This document shows positions 43,486 to 53,234 of a stretch of DNA of 64,000 bases, piece by piece. Location: positions 186,001 through 250,000 of the forward strand of contig JAFLCB010000004.1 in NCBI GenBank assembly GCA_017302795.1, read 5' to 3'. The notes below the pieces were generated by a model that saw nothing but the letters and a program-made list of their open reading frames with translations, made no database searches and was not told where the DNA came from. A program made the translations under genes and the position numbers. The stretch is from Deltaproteobacteria bacterium. Lineage in GTDB: Bacteria > Bdellovibrionota > Bdellovibrionia > Bdellovibrionales > JAMPXM01. Within the stretch, counting starts at the first letter, position 1. Each line of letters starts with the position of its first letter.

Positions 43486-43581
43486 ACATTTCCCCTCAAC
43501 AATCCTCTTTACAATCCCTGCGCCAATTTTTTCGCGTGCTCTGTGCAGCACATCGCCTGACGCCCCTCTGCTGCGAGCTAA

Positions 43582-43610
43582 ATTATTGAAATAATTAATT
43601 TAAGTGTCAA
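43582..43610 (-). promoter_or_regulatory. Strong sigma-70-type promoter of lpxC
   Basis: Minus strand: TTGACA (43605-43610), 17-bp spacer, AATAAT (43582-43587). The predicted start site (about 43575) leaves a roughly 90-nt leader before the lpxC ATG. The spacer and flanks are A+T rich. Confidence 0.7.
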
Positions 43611-43736
43611 ATCAATGATTCGTTCGACAGCTGACCGTGGGTCCTGAAATGAACGACGCGAGCCACTTCAAGTGTCACATAAAAGTCGAGTCGTCAGCTT
43701 CGATAGATGCAAAGAAACATCGGGTGCGGCAAAATA

Positions 43737-44042
43737 ATGACAATGCGCCTGACTCGATGGGTCCTAAATTCATGTGCCGCCCTTTCCACTATGGGCACAT
43801 TCGCGGGCTGCTCTTCGTCTGACGATATGCGCCTCTCGACAGTTCCCGAACACATCGGAAAAAACGCAAGAGCCCATCCAGCCGCTTACGGCGTAACTGA
43901 TTCGTTCAATTTCGGGAAGCCGCAGAAAGTGCGGCCCGCCAACGATTTTCTGTTTTACTTCAAAGAGTGTGAGTCGAGTGATCCAGAGGGCGACCGCGCC
44001 TATTTCTCAAAGACCGCCTACAGTTGCAGCGGTGCCCGCTAA
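43737..44042 (+). CDS. Small lipoprotein of unknown function
   Basis: A lipoprotein signal ends in TFAGC (Cys 24 from the ATG at 43737), followed by SSSDDMRLSTVPEHIG. The mature part is about 78 residues with two further Cys near the end (FKECESSDPEG and YSCSGAR) that could form a disulfide. I do not recognise the family. The second ATG at 43743 is an alternative start. It converges with ruvB after 9 bp. Confidence 0.55.
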   Translation: MTMRLTRWVLNSCAALSTMGTFAGCSSSDDMRLSTVPEHIGKNARAHPAAYGVTDSFNFGKPQKVRPANDFLFYFKECESSDPEGDRAYFSKTAYSCSGAR

Positions 44043-44051
44043 CTTGATATT

Positions 44052-45110
44052 CTAGAGAACGCCTAAATGCGCCCGCGCCAAGTCCGTGATCATTCGACCT
44101 CTCGGCGTTTTTTGCACTAAGCCTTCTTGAATCAAAAACGGCTCGTAAACTTCTTCAAGAGTGTCTTTTTCTTCCGAAAGTGCCGCCGACAAAGTTTCGA
44201 TTCCGACAGGTCCTCCCGCAAACTTTTCGTGGATCAAGCCCAATATACGACGATCCATATCATCCAGGCCAAGCTCATCGACCTCTAACATATCGAGAGC
44301 AGCGCGCGCCGCTTCTTCATCGATCACTCCACGGCCCCGAACCTCGGCGAAATCTCGAACTCGCTTTAGCAAACGATTGGCAATTCGTGGAGTTCCACGC
44401 GACCGTCTTGCAACTTCCATCGCTCCTTCAGGGGTGATCTTAATTGCCAATATCTGTGCCGAGCGCGTAAGAATCTCGACCAAATCCTGCTTCGAATAAA
44501 ATTGCAGTCGCTCGACAATTCCAAACCGATCTCGAAGTGGTGCATTGACCAGACCCGCACGCGTCGTCGCACCGATCAGGGTAAACGGCGCCAGCTGAAA
44601 CTTCATCGAGCGCGCCCCGAGGCCTTCCCCGGTGACGATGTCGATATAGTAATCTTCCATCGCGCTGTAGAGATATTCCTCAATCGTACGATTCAGACGA
44701 TGAATTTCATCGATAAACAAGACTGTGCCAGGGCGGAGACCTGTCAAAATCGCCGCGATTTCACCTTTGCGGTCGAGCGCTGGTCCTGAGGTGGTCTTGC
44801 ACTCAACTCCCATCGTGTCGGCAATGATGTGAGCGAGCGTTGTTTTTCCCAGGCCTGGAGGTCCGCTCAAAAGAATATGGTCCAGCGGTTCCCCACGCTT
44901 CTTTGCCGCCTCAACAAAAACCGCAATTTTTTCTTTGGTTTTATGCTGTCCCGGGAATTCATCAAAGCGTCGTGGGCGAAGAGTATTTTCCCAGGTCTCA
45001 CCCGACTGCGGTGTCGCCTGCAGAACGGGATTGCGCTCGACGGGCTGAACCGCTGAAGTCTGGGAGATTTGCTTGGTCAGAGATTTTGAAGGTTTTTTCT
45101 CGATGTCCAC
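44052..45110 (-). CDS. ruvB: Holliday junction branch migration ATPase RuvB
   Basis: A AAA+ motor that drives branch migration with RuvA. Walker A GPPGLGKT (83-90), Walker [10 protein letters not shown] (D134, E135), sensor GATTRAG and the RuvB C-terminal winged-helix with TPRGRM are present. It starts with GTG, whose G is the last base of the ruvA stop TAG (TAGTG), a 1-base overlap. An N-terminal extension of about 35 residues (Ser/Gln/Lys-rich) precedes the core. Confidence 0.97.
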   Translation of the reverse strand: MDIEKKPSKSLTKQISQTSAVQPVERNPVLQATPQSGETWENTLRPRRFDEFPGQHKTKEKIAVFVEAAKKRGEPLDHILLSGPPGLGKTTLAHIIADTMGVECKTTSGPALDRKGEIAAILTGLRPGTVLFIDEIHRLNRTIEEYLYSAMEDYYIDIVTGEGLGARSMKFQLAPFTLIGATTRAGLVNAPLRDRFGIVERLQFYSKQDLVEILTRSAQILAIKITPEGAMEVARRSRGTPRIANRLLKRVRDFAEVRGRGVIDEEAARAALDMLEVDELGLDDMDRRILGLIHEKFAGGPVGIETLSAALSEEKDTLEEVYEPFLIQEGLVQKTPRGRMITDLARAHLGVL

Positions 45111-45775
45111 TAGCGCATTCCTCCCAAGGTCTGTAGCGCAAATCGCACTCCCTCTTCCAACGTCAACGCTTGGGCCGTCGAAGAAACTGTCGCCTCGCGA
45201 GTTTCAAGTGCCGTCATTACGCGCTCGATCTCGGGCGCACGAAACCCAAGATTTAAAAGGGCGCTCGAAATTTCATGGAGGATGGAGGCCTGCCCCTCAA
45301 GTGGCATTGCCCCGCCAACCGAAACTCTTCCTCCGGATGTGTAGGCATTCGAAACCGAAAATCCTCTCTCGAGATAGGGAGCGACCTTCCCTTTCAAAGT
45401 AATCACCAATTGTTCAGCGGTTTTTTTTCCTACTTTTGGCAATTGAGAGAGCGCTTTCACATCGCCCGATTCAATCGCACGAGCGAGTTCTCCCATAGAA
45501 GTCGAAGAAAGAATTTTGATCGCCATCTTCGGACCAACCCCGTTGACCGACAAAAGCGAAAGAAAAAGTTCCTTCTCTAACTTACTAGAAAATCCAAACA
45601 GTGCGATTTGGTCTTCACGCACGTGCGTATAAACATGAAAAACAGCTTTCTGGCCAAGCGCTGCTTCATCTAAGGTTGGAACCGAACATGTCAGTTCATA
45701 GCCGACTCCGGCGACGTCCACGAGGCAAGTTTCTGCATCGCGCTCTTCCACAATTCCGCGAATTTTACCGATCAT
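45110..45775 (-). CDS. ruvA: Holliday junction DNA-binding protein RuvA
   Basis: The tetrameric junction-binding partner of RuvB. The OB-fold start [19 protein letters not shown] and the two helix-hairpin-helix motifs ([32 protein letters not shown]) are clear, with domain III at the end ([16 protein letters not shown]). I chose the ATG at 45775 because the family begins MIGKI; the longer frame overlaps ruvC. 221 residues is slightly above the usual 200, with a longer linker after domain II. Confidence 0.95.
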   Translation of the reverse strand: MIGKIRGIVEERDAETCLVDVAGVGYELTCSVPTLDEAALGQKAVFHVYTHVREDQIALFGFSSKLEKELFLSLLSVNGVGPKMAIKILSSTSMGELARAIESGDVKALSQLPKVGKKTAEQLVITLKGKVAPYLERGFSVSNAYTSGGRVSVGGAMPLEGQASILHEISSALLNLGFRAPEIERVMTALETREATVSSTAQALTLEEGVRFALQTLGGMR

Positions 45776-45785
45776 AATTGGCCGA

Positions 45786-46331
45786 TCATAGGTGGGCTTC
45801 TCCAGTTCTACGTTCGAGGACGTAGTCTCGCCATCCTTGATACGCAAGTGCAAGTCCATCGCTCGCGTCGAGCGGTAAAGTTTCAAGCTCGCCGCCAAGT
45901 CCCAAAACTCGGTCTAAGATCAAGCGCACTTCTGTCTTCTCAGCGTTGCCGCGTCCGGTGACACTCTTTTTTGCAGTCTTGGCAGCCGTTTCAAAAATTT
46001 CTGCACCATAGCTAGCGGCGACGGCTAGAACGACGCCACGAGATTCTCCGAGTACAAATGCAGACGTGACACTTTTCCCGAGAAATACTTTTTCGACGAC
46101 AACTCGATCTGGCTGACGCTCTGCAAAAATCTTCTGAAGCTCCCTCAGAATTGAAGCCAACCGCGATGCCAAAGCTTCCTTACCTTCAGGCTCAATGACC
46201 CCACAGCCGCGCGCTACAATAGTTTCCGGCGACCAGGCATCCACCTCAATCCAGCCAAAACCAAGTCGTCTTGTGCCCGGATCGACCCCAAAAATCGTCA
46301 CTGTAGATCGCTTTAGGGAATACTTCGCCAT
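45786..46331 (-). CDS. ruvC: Holliday junction resolvase RuvC
   Basis: The endonuclease that resolves Holliday junctions. The catalytic acids are Asp17 (FGVDPGTRRLGFG), Glu80 (VVVEKVFLGKSV) and Asp155/Asp158 (LDASDGLALA). Gene order C-A-B with a 10-bp gap to ruvA fits the classical operon. The ATG at 46331 is preferred to a TTG at 46367. Its divergent neighbour is a TPR protein gene. Confidence 0.95.
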   Translation of the reverse strand: MAKYSLKRSTVTIFGVDPGTRRLGFGWIEVDAWSPETIVARGCGVIEPEGKEALASRLASILRELQKIFAERQPDRVVVEKVFLGKSVTSAFVLGESRGVVLAVAASYGAEIFETAAKTAKKSVTGRGNAEKTEVRLILDRVLGLGGELETLPLDASDGLALAYQGWRDYVLERRTGEAHL

Positions 46332-46397
46332 TTTTTCATCAAAGCAACTTAGCAGTCTGACGAGCAAGGCTTGAAGCTACACAGCCGCAGTGCAACA

Positions 46398-47285
46398 ATG
46401 AACAAGATGGCGGTAGAAACTGGCAAGCGAGACGAAAAAACAAATCCTTCGGGACTGCCAAATGCGGAGTTCATCGAACGTTGCCAATTGGAATACGAAC
46501 GAAATCCGAGCTCGCGAGTTTTCGCACCTTTAGCGGAAGCCTATCGCCGTTTAGACCTTGTCGAAGAGGCCTTTGAAATTGCAAGTCGAGGCGTTCGTTT
46601 ACATCCAGATTTTGCCGCAGGACGAATCGCATACGCACGAGTTTTGATAGCAAAAAAAGCTTATATCGACGCTGTTGATCAGCTACAGCGATCTGCTGAA
46701 CTTTCGCCCGATAATATTTTGGCCTTTTTACTTCTCGGCGAGACGCTACTTGAATTGCGTAGACCGAAAGATGCCTTGAATGCGTTCAAGATGGTGCTGT
46801 TTCTTAACCCGCTTCATGAACGAGCGCGGAAAATGGTTCAGAAATGGGAGTTCTTAACAGCTGACGAATTTGAAGATGAAAACTTCGAATGGTCTCACGA
46901 TGAAGCCCCCCCGCTTGACGAACAAGAATCAAAAACCACCCTTCGGGTCCGCAACGACCCTACCCGCGCCGACCGTGAAGCCCACCGGGCGATCTCCATT
47001 GCAGATGCCCTGACAGTTCGCAATGATATCGAAGGAGCGTTCGCGCAGATCGGTCGCTCCATTCGTTCGTTAGGGCCGCGCCCTGACCTTGAGCACCGGC
47101 TTATGCTTCTTGGGAAGCGCATGGGACTTAGGCCCGAAGAAATTCAACGGCTTGCGACCGATGGCTTAAACCGGAATTTCGGTCCGACTGAGGACCCTGT
47201 CCAGCTGAAAAAAGAAAAAATTAAAAAACTGCTTAAAAAGGTCAATCGGGGCAAACTTGCCGACTCTGCCAATTCGAGTGATTGA
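46398..47285 (+). CDS. TPR protein of unknown function
   Basis: A cytoplasmic protein with three to four tetratricopeptide repeats (about residues 25-125: SRVFAPLAEAYRRLDLVEEA, AAGRIAYARVLIAKKAYIDA, ILAFLLLGETLLELRRPKDA). An acidic stretch follows (EDENFEWSHDEAPPLDEQE), and then a helical, Lys-rich C-terminus (KKEKIKKLLKKVNRG). No signal peptide is seen. The start is uncertain: ATG at 46398, at 46407, or an earlier TTG. It lies 55 bp before efp on the same strand and may be read with it. Confidence 0.65.
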   Translation: MNKMAVETGKRDEKTNPSGLPNAEFIERCQLEYERNPSSRVFAPLAEAYRRLDLVEEAFEIASRGVRLHPDFAAGRIAYARVLIAKKAYIDAVDQLQRSAELSPDNILAFLLLGETLLELRRPKDALNAFKMVLFLNPLHERARKMVQKWEFLTADEFEDENFEWSHDEAPPLDEQESKTTLRVRNDPTRADREAHRAISIADALTVRNDIEGAFAQIGRSIRSLGPRPDLEHRLMLLGKRMGLRPEEIQRLATDGLNRNFGPTEDPVQLKKEKIKKLLKKVNRGKLADSANSSD

Positions 47286-47340
47286 CCGTCCAACCAGAAT
47301 CGGCGACATCTAATGTCGCGAAAAAACGTGCGGAGGATCG

Positions 47341-47904
47341 ATGTATCAGCTTTCAGATTTCAAAAAAGGCCTTAAAATTCTGGTCGACGGAGAACCGTTT
47401 GCGGTTTCCGACTTTCAACACGTCAAACCAGGTAAAGGTAACCAGTTCACCCGAGCCAAAGCGCGAAGCCTGATCACAGGACAAAACCGTGAATGGACGT
47501 TCAAGCAAGGTGAAAAATTTGAAGTTCCCGACATCAACACGCAAGAAATGCAGTTTCTGTACAAAGACGACAACGGCTACAATTTTATGAATCAGACTAA
47601 TTTCGAACAGGTTTCCCTCAATGACACTGATGTCGGCGATGCGAAAAACTTCCTGATCGAAAATCTCGACTGTGTGATCATGTTTTTCAACGGCAAGACC
47701 ATCGGTGTCGACGTTCCAAATTCAGTCGCACTGAAAGTCGTGAAAACTGATCCGAGCTTTAAAGGAAACACGGTCACTGGTGCCCAAAAGCCCGCGACGT
47801 TGGAAACGGGCTACGTGGTTCACGTCCCGATGCACATTGTTGAGGGCGACACCTTGAAAATTGACACGCGAACCGGCGAATACGTCGAGCGCGCAAACAA
47901 GTAA
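47341..47904 (+). CDS. efp: Elongation factor P
   Basis: EF-P lets ribosomes translate consecutive prolines. The modifiable loop is VKPGKGNQF with Lys32, the residue that would take beta-lysine from EpmA/EpmB in the Lys-type class. KVVKTDPSFKGNTVTGAQKPATLETG and the C-terminal KIDTRTGEYVERA complete domains II and III. 187 aa, ribosome site GGAGG six bases before the ATG, and a terminator 41 bp past the stop. Confidence 0.97.
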   Translation: MYQLSDFKKGLKILVDGEPFAVSDFQHVKPGKGNQFTRAKARSLITGQNREWTFKQGEKFEVPDINTQEMQFLYKDDNGYNFMNQTNFEQVSLNDTDVGDAKNFLIENLDCVIMFFNGKTIGVDVPNSVALKVVKTDPSFKGNTVTGAQKPATLETGYVVHVPMHIVEGDTLKIDTRTGEYVERANK

Positions 47905-47944
47905 GACCGGTTTAATTAGACAAGTTTAGTTAGGCGTGATTTTG

Positions 47945-47970
47945 AAGCCGGCAAATCTTGCCGGCTTTTT
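47945..47970 (+). terminator. Rho-independent terminator or attenuator after efp
   Basis: A 10-bp stem AAGCCGGCAA/TTGCCGGCTT (47945-47954 and 47958-47967) with a 3-nt loop runs into TTTTT. It overlaps an open frame of the next gene, so that gene either starts downstream of it or is controlled by read-through. Confidence 0.85.
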
Positions 47971-47980
47971 CGTTTCGACT

Positions 47981-49147
47981 TTGGACCACATTCAGGACCT
48001 TTGTCGCAACCCGAAGCCCAGAACGCCACGTGAAAAGCTCCCTTTCCTAGTGGAAATGGCTGAAAATAAAGGCGTGTCTTCGGAAATCGAATCGGAAATC
48101 AGACAGCTATACATCGAAAGTGGTGACCCCGCTCTTGTTGCCGGACAATTGGTGAAACGGTGGGACGCCAATGTCTTATCCGATCGCGACATTCGAAGTA
48201 TTTCTCGGTTCATGATTCACACGGGACTGCTACCTCACCTTCTCAATCAAATTCGCAGATCTTTAAAAAAAGATGCTCAAATTCCCTGGTCGGCGTTCAT
48301 CGAAACTCTCTCGCGACTTGATGCCAAGTTGCAGCCGATGGAAGTCGACGCCATCTTTGAAGGAGTCGTCGAACAGTCGGAAGTTTTTCAAACAGATTTG
48401 ATGATGGACCTCGTGGAAAGTACGGGTCTCGACAGTTATGATCCAAGGCCCGCCGAACTCCGCAGCCGAAGAATTGAAACCGCGCTTCGAAATCACGAAG
48501 ATCGACGCGCTGATTTAATGCGACGTTTGGAATATGCTCGCGTCAACCGGCTGATCAGCCAAGAACGACGAATCTTGGACGAAATTCAGGCATTCGACCC
48601 AAATGATCCCCAACTTCGTAGGCAAAAGGATCTTTTCGAATTTCGTGAAGCGCAAGAAATTGTCGAAAACGCACTGTCACACTCTCCACCGAAGTCGGAA
48701 CTTGAGAGAAAATATTCGAAACTTTCTCCAGAATTGCGTGAAGCCGCGAAACCTATTGTGAAGCAAGCGCGAACAATGGCAAAAACAGCGACAGAACCCG
48801 AACTTTACGATCTCGGCATGATGTTGCTTTTCATGGAATTGTACGACGACGTTATTCGCCTCCTCGAAAACAGGCGAATGTCGTCGAGAATTGATTGGCT
48901 AATTCTCGAGACGATGATTCTTGGCCGGCAATTTGCTGCGGCCTTAGGCGAGGTAGAGAAATTGGAAGTAACATACGCAGGAGATCCAGAATCACCATTC
49001 GCTCTGACCTATGCTAGGTCGCGAGCACTTTGGGGATTGGGTGATACCGTTACTGCGATAGAACTCATGCGAAGCTTAACGAAAGTGCGACCCACGTACA
49101 GATCTGCCACTACGCTTCTTCAGCAATGGGTGGAGGAAGCTCCATGA
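47981..49147 (+). CDS. TPR-like helical protein preceding tamB
   Basis: I do not recognise a named family. Long helical arrays rich in Glu/Arg/Leu continue to the end, with a TPR-like C-terminal part (FAAALGEVEKLEVTYAGDP, ALTYARSRALWGLGDTVTA). No signal peptide is seen. The frame is open from a GTG at 47936 but that codon lies 5' of the efp terminator stem; a TTG at 47981 or an ATG at 48056 would avoid it. I list 47981 with low certainty. It ends in an ATGA overlap with tamB, so the two are coupled. Confidence 0.6.
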   Translation: MDHIQDLCRNPKPRTPREKLPFLVEMAENKGVSSEIESEIRQLYIESGDPALVAGQLVKRWDANVLSDRDIRSISRFMIHTGLLPHLLNQIRRSLKKDAQIPWSAFIETLSRLDAKLQPMEVDAIFEGVVEQSEVFQTDLMMDLVESTGLDSYDPRPAELRSRRIETALRNHEDRRADLMRRLEYARVNRLISQERRILDEIQAFDPNDPQLRRQKDLFEFREAQEIVENALSHSPPKSELERKYSKLSPELREAAKPIVKQARTMAKTATEPELYDLGMMLLFMELYDDVIRLLENRRMSSRIDWLILETMILGRQFAAALGEVEKLEVTYAGDPESPFALTYARSRALWGLGDTVTAIELMRSLTKVRPTYRSATTLLQQWVEEAP

Positions 49148-52100
49148 CCAATGCTCAAAAACCACGTAGCTCATTTCGGCGGCGGTTTTTTTCGCGGCGG
49201 TTTTTAGTTTTTTCCTTACTCATTGCGGGAACGGCTTTTACCGTTGGCACCGTACTGTCACAAACAATTCCAAAGATAAAATCTTGGCTGCTTGTATCGA
49301 TCGACGAATTTTCTCGAGAAAACCTGCCGGTTCGCATCCTGCCCGGTACTGTCGACTTCCGAATTGTGCCACTTGGAATCACGCTCAACGATGTCCGGAT
49401 TCTTCCCACGGCAGAGTTCGAAAAGGAGAACGGGAAACTTTTTTCAGCGCTCACCATTCAAGAAATCCGAGCAGACCTTTCGATGCTTCAAATCATTCGG
49501 GGTGAAGTCGTACTGGATGAAGTGACTATTGCAGGCACTGAAGTTAAAGTAGTCGTACCAAAGCCAAAAGCTAGTAGCGGAAAACCACTTGAGGGTCTCT
49601 TTAAGGCACTCGACAAAGTTCCCATCGGCACATTTCTAATATCTGACACTAACGCGATCGTGGAAATTCCGCACGAAAGGCTTTCGCTTGAAATTGAAAA
49701 CTTAAAATTTCAAATGGATCGCACCCGTGTTCGCTCACTTCCGAAGGTTGAATTAGAGGCCTCGGCCACCTCCGTTGTCATTCGTCAAAACCAGCCAAGT
49801 CCCGCGCCTGACCTAGTAATACGATTGGCGCCGGCTCTGTCACTTGAACTTACGCCTAAAGAAATCAACATCGAAAAACTTGAAGTCCGTCGAGGTTCTT
49901 CCGTGATCGACCTAAAGGGTGAGCTCAATGGAGATACAGAAGGGTTGGCCTTTTCGACCGGCAGTTTTGACCTCGCGTCAGATCTCGACGTCAAGTCAAC
50001 GCGCGATTGGCTGCAAAAGTCGATTGCAGACGCGGCGCCGACGCCGCCAATGTCGGGCCGCTTACGTATGACTGCCAAGCTTGAAAAGAAGGGTAAGCCG
50101 CAACCATGGGGCGCCTCGTTCAAGCTGTCGACCGACGCTTATCATGTCCAATACATCGATCTCGACAAAATTGAAGCCAGTGGCAAGTGGGATGGGCAGC
50201 AGCTATTTATTCCCAGTGTGACCTCGGTCGCACGTGCCGGAAAAGTCGAACTCAAAGAAGTTCGAATTGGCGAAGGTCTGCAAAAAACACCTGATGGTCG
50301 GACTCCTTGGCTGATGAGAATCGGACTTTTGAATGCTGACATCGAACTGCACGAATTTTTGACCAATATGGGTGTCGGCCCGATTCCGGTTTGGCTTTCT
50401 GCCCAGGGTGCCTTTCCATGTGAGTCTCAGCTTGCACCGAAGTTCGCGATCCGCTGTGGAGGCGAGTTTAAAGGCCAAAACCTGATCGTTCAAAGTGCTT
50501 TGAAAACCGGGAGAAGTCCCGCAGGTGCGATTGCCGGGATTCCGGCATTCACGTCCAAAGGCGAATTCAGTTTTGATCTCGAAAAATTTCAATACTCGGC
50601 CGATATACGATTCCCAAATTCGGTCGGAAAAAGCACCGGCGAGGTCCGCTATAAAACTGGTTTTGATATAAAATATGAAGCCGAGAAACTTTCCATAAAA
50701 GACCTCTCTGCCCTTGGCGGGCTTAAATTAGAAGGTCTGCTCAAGTTAAAAGGCTCGACCACTGGCGGCTCGAAGTCGGCGTCGCTCACGATGGACCTTG
50801 AAGGCCAAGATTTATGGTTGGAAAACTTCTGGTTGGGCCAGCCGAAAGGAGTCGCGACATACAAGGCCGGTCATCTGACCTTCACGGGGCTTCAAGGGTT
50901 CTATACCACTTCCCGCTACAACGGCGATGTGAAGATAGACCTACGAAATTCGACAATCGATACGAATTTGCGGATGCCATTTTTTGATTCGCGCGATCTC
51001 TTTAAAATTTTCTCGCGAAAATTTACTCCGCCCTTCCCTGTGACTGGAACCGGGCAAGCCTCGATCAAGTCCTCTGGTCCGTTCGACATCTCAAAAATGA
51101 CTTACGATCTAAAGTCGTCTTTGTTTAAGGGTACGGTCTCTGGCGAAAATTTTGATCAAGTCCACTTCGATGTGAAATCGATAAAGGGCGAAGTAAAATC
51201 TGAACGCGTGTCCATAAATCGCGGCGAAGCCGTGATTCAACTAACCGGAGAAGGCCATCCGGATGGAACTATCAATACGGTAGTTCGCGGTCGCGGCTTT
51301 CGATTGGAAGAAACCAACTTGATCTCAGAATCGGGCTTCGGCCTCGCGGGACTTGTGACTTTCGATATGCTTCTCAAAGGCCCCGTCCTAGCGCCGGACG
51401 CTGATCTAAACGGCAGTCTGACACGAACCTCAATTGCCGAGACTGCAGTGCCAGATAGCAACTTCAAACTTCGTTTCACTTCTAAGACCATCGAGGGCGC
51501 GGGTCAGTTTTTAGGTGACCTTTTGAATGGAGAGTTTGTATGGCCTCTGGCAGAAGAAGCCCCAATGTCAATCAAACTGCAAACAAGGGAATGGAACTTC
51601 GCCCCAATTTTTTCTGCGATCGCCGGCCCCAGCGGGCGAAAGGATTTCGAAGGACGACTGACCGCAGACGTCGATCTGAAGTCCAGCCGCGGTGGCTTCT
51701 GGGCGTCAAATGGATCCATCACAGTTGACCGACTTTCACTTCGTCGTGGTCCCATTGAACTTTCGAACCCAAGAAAACTTGTGGCCAACATGAAGAACGG
51801 TCTGTTTTCAATCCGTGATTTCGAACTTTCAGGCGACGGAACATTTATTAAAATCAATGACCAGCCAACAGCCGACCAATCTGGCAGAAACCTTGATCTC
51901 CAGATCAATTCGAAAATCGACATGAACTTGCTTTCCATTTTTACTCCATTTTTCGAAGAGCTCCGCGGCTTACTGTCCATGGCCGTGTCGTTGAAGATGG
52001 GGCCCGGCGGCAGCGATGTCATAGGATCGGCCTATATCGATCGCGCGTTTATAAAGTTCCCTGAATTCTCTCACGCCTTCGAAAATCTACAAAGTGACCT

Positions 52101-53229
52101 CGTTTTCAATCACAAGAAAGTGGTGATCAACTCGATCAAGTCCGACTTCGCAGGTGGAAAAATTCAGGCACTAGGGGGCCTTGAATTCCAAGGAAAAAAA
52201 CAAGTTCCCGTCAACGTCACAGGATCCTTTGATCGCATCACTTTGAACCTGCCGGACAAAGTTCGGTCCTCGGGATCAGGCAACTTCACGTTCTCCGGAA
52301 GCTGGTTCCCGTTTCTTCTCAAGGGAAACTACAATGTGCGGGAAGGTCTTTTCGCAATGGAGCTTGATGCAGGCGGCGCAGGCGGAAAAGCGAGTGAAGA
52401 CCTAAGGCGAGATCAGTTTTTACCGAAATTTTTGGTTGAAGAATCTTTTCAGCCGCTGCTTTTGGACATCAATGTCGATTTTTCAAAGGGAGTTCAGGCT
52501 AAGAACGAAATGATCGAAGGGTCTGCCACCGGAACAATGCAAGTCGAAGGGAGCCCATCAAAACCACGTTTGACCGGGCAGGTTCGGGCAAATGCCGATA
52601 CCAAAATTAAGTTCAGAGAAAACATTTTTGACGTTTCGAGCGCGATCTTGTCGTTTGATGACCCGCTTGAAATTAATCCGCGCATCAACCTGAACGCACG
52701 TACTCGCGTCGACGGCTATGACGTGAACCTCTTGGTCCAGGGAACCGGAAAAAAACCAGAAATTTCTGTCTCCAGCATACCGCCAATGCCAGAACGAGAT
52801 ATTCTGTCTCTCTTGGCACTCGGTACGACGGATCAAAGGTTGACGACCACCGACAGCGGAAGCCAACAAGGCTCCGCAGCCGGTCAGCAGTTGATCAGTG
52901 GCGTTGCGAATCAAGCCCTCAAAGGAGTGACAAAAAAACTCGGCGTAGACGTCCAATTGTCCCCTGGCTTTGATGACACAAATGGCGATTACCAAAAAGT
53001 GATCCTTAAAATTCCAGTCAATAGAAAACTTGAACTCTCCGGTAGCCAAACCCTAGGAAAAAAGCCAGAGACGGAACTCGTACTTCGGTACCGATTTACC
53101 GATCGCGTTTCAGGCGTTCTTCGAGGCCAACTTCAAGACCGTGGAGAGGTTTCTGACTCGACAGGCCAACAGTCTCGAAATTCTGAAAAGGCCGGCCTCG
53201 ACTTCGAGTACAAGTTTGAGTTCAAATAG
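49144..53229 (+). CDS. tamB: TamB-family translocation and assembly protein (DUF490)
   Basis: An inner-membrane-anchored, very long periplasmic beta-protein (about 1360 aa). One N-terminal membrane segment (RRFLVFSLLIAGTAFTVGTVL) precedes repeated short strands with a lipid-channel look typical of AsmA/TamB proteins. The C-terminal DUF490 end is diagnostic: INPRINLNARTRVDGYDVNL, then PEISVSSIPPMPERDILSLLAL. TamB works with an Omp85 partner in outer-membrane protein insertion or lipid transport. The next gene encodes such an Omp85. ATG at 49144 chosen because GGAGG stands just before it. Confidence 0.9.
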   Translation: MTNAQKPRSSFRRRFFSRRFLVFSLLIAGTAFTVGTVLSQTIPKIKSWLLVSIDEFSRENLPVRILPGTVDFRIVPLGITLNDVRILPTAEFEKENGKLFSALTIQEIRADLSMLQIIRGEVVLDEVTIAGTEVKVVVPKPKASSGKPLEGLFKALDKVPIGTFLISDTNAIVEIPHERLSLEIENLKFQMDRTRVRSLPKVELEASATSVVIRQNQPSPAPDLVIRLAPALSLELTPKEINIEKLEVRRGSSVIDLKGELNGDTEGLAFSTGSFDLASDLDVKSTRDWLQKSIADAAPTPPMSGRLRMTAKLEKKGKPQPWGASFKLSTDAYHVQYIDLDKIEASGKWDGQQLFIPSVTSVARAGKVELKEVRIGEGLQKTPDGRTPWLMRIGLLNADIELHEFLTNMGVGPIPVWLSAQGAFPCESQLAPKFAIRCGGEFKGQNLIVQSALKTGRSPAGAIAGIPAFTSKGEFSFDLEKFQYSADIRFPNSVGKSTGEVRYKTGFDIKYEAEKLSIKDLSALGGLKLEGLLKLKGSTTGGSKSASLTMDLEGQDLWLENFWLGQPKGVATYKAGHLTFTGLQGFYTTSRYNGDVKIDLRNSTIDTNLRMPFFDSRDLFKIFSRKFTPPFPVTGTGQASIKSSGPFDISKMTYDLKSSLFKGTVSGENFDQVHFDVKSIKGEVKSERVSINRGEAVIQLTGEGHPDGTINTVVRGRGFRLEETNLISESGFGLAGLVTFDMLLKGPVLAPDADLNGSLTRTSIAETAVPDSNFKLRFTSKTIEGAGQFLGDLLNGEFVWPLAEEAPMSIKLQTREWNFAPIFSAIAGPSGRKDFEGRLTADVDLKSSRGGFWASNGSITVDRLSLRRGPIELSNPRKLVANMKNGLFSIRDFELSGDGTFIKINDQPTADQSGRNLDLQINSKIDMNLLSIFTPFFEELRGLLSMAVSLKMGPGGSDVIGSAYIDRAFIKFPEFSHAFENLQSDLVFNHKKVVINSIKSDFAGGKIQALGGLEFQGKKQVPVNVTGSFDRITLNLPDKVRSSGSGNFTFSGSWFPFLLKGNYNVREGLFAMELDAGGAGGKASEDLRRDQFLPKFLVEESFQPLLLDINVDFSKGVQAKNEMIEGSATGTMQVEGSPSKPRLTGQVRANADTKIKFRENIFDVSSAILSFDDPLEINPRINLNARTRVDGYDVNLLVQGTGKKPEISVSSIPPMPERDILSLLALGTTDQRLTTTDSGSQQGSAAGQQLISGVANQALKGVTKKLGVDVQLSPGFDDTNGDYQKVILKIPVNRKLELSGSQTLGKKPETELVLRYRFTDRVSGVLRGQLQDRGEVSDSTGQQSRNSEKAGLDFEYKFEFK

Positions 53230-53234
53230 CACCT

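Noticed and set aside
45776-45898. 41-residue N-terminal extension of RuvA
   Set aside because: Lies within ruvC; RuvA proteins start at MIGKI.
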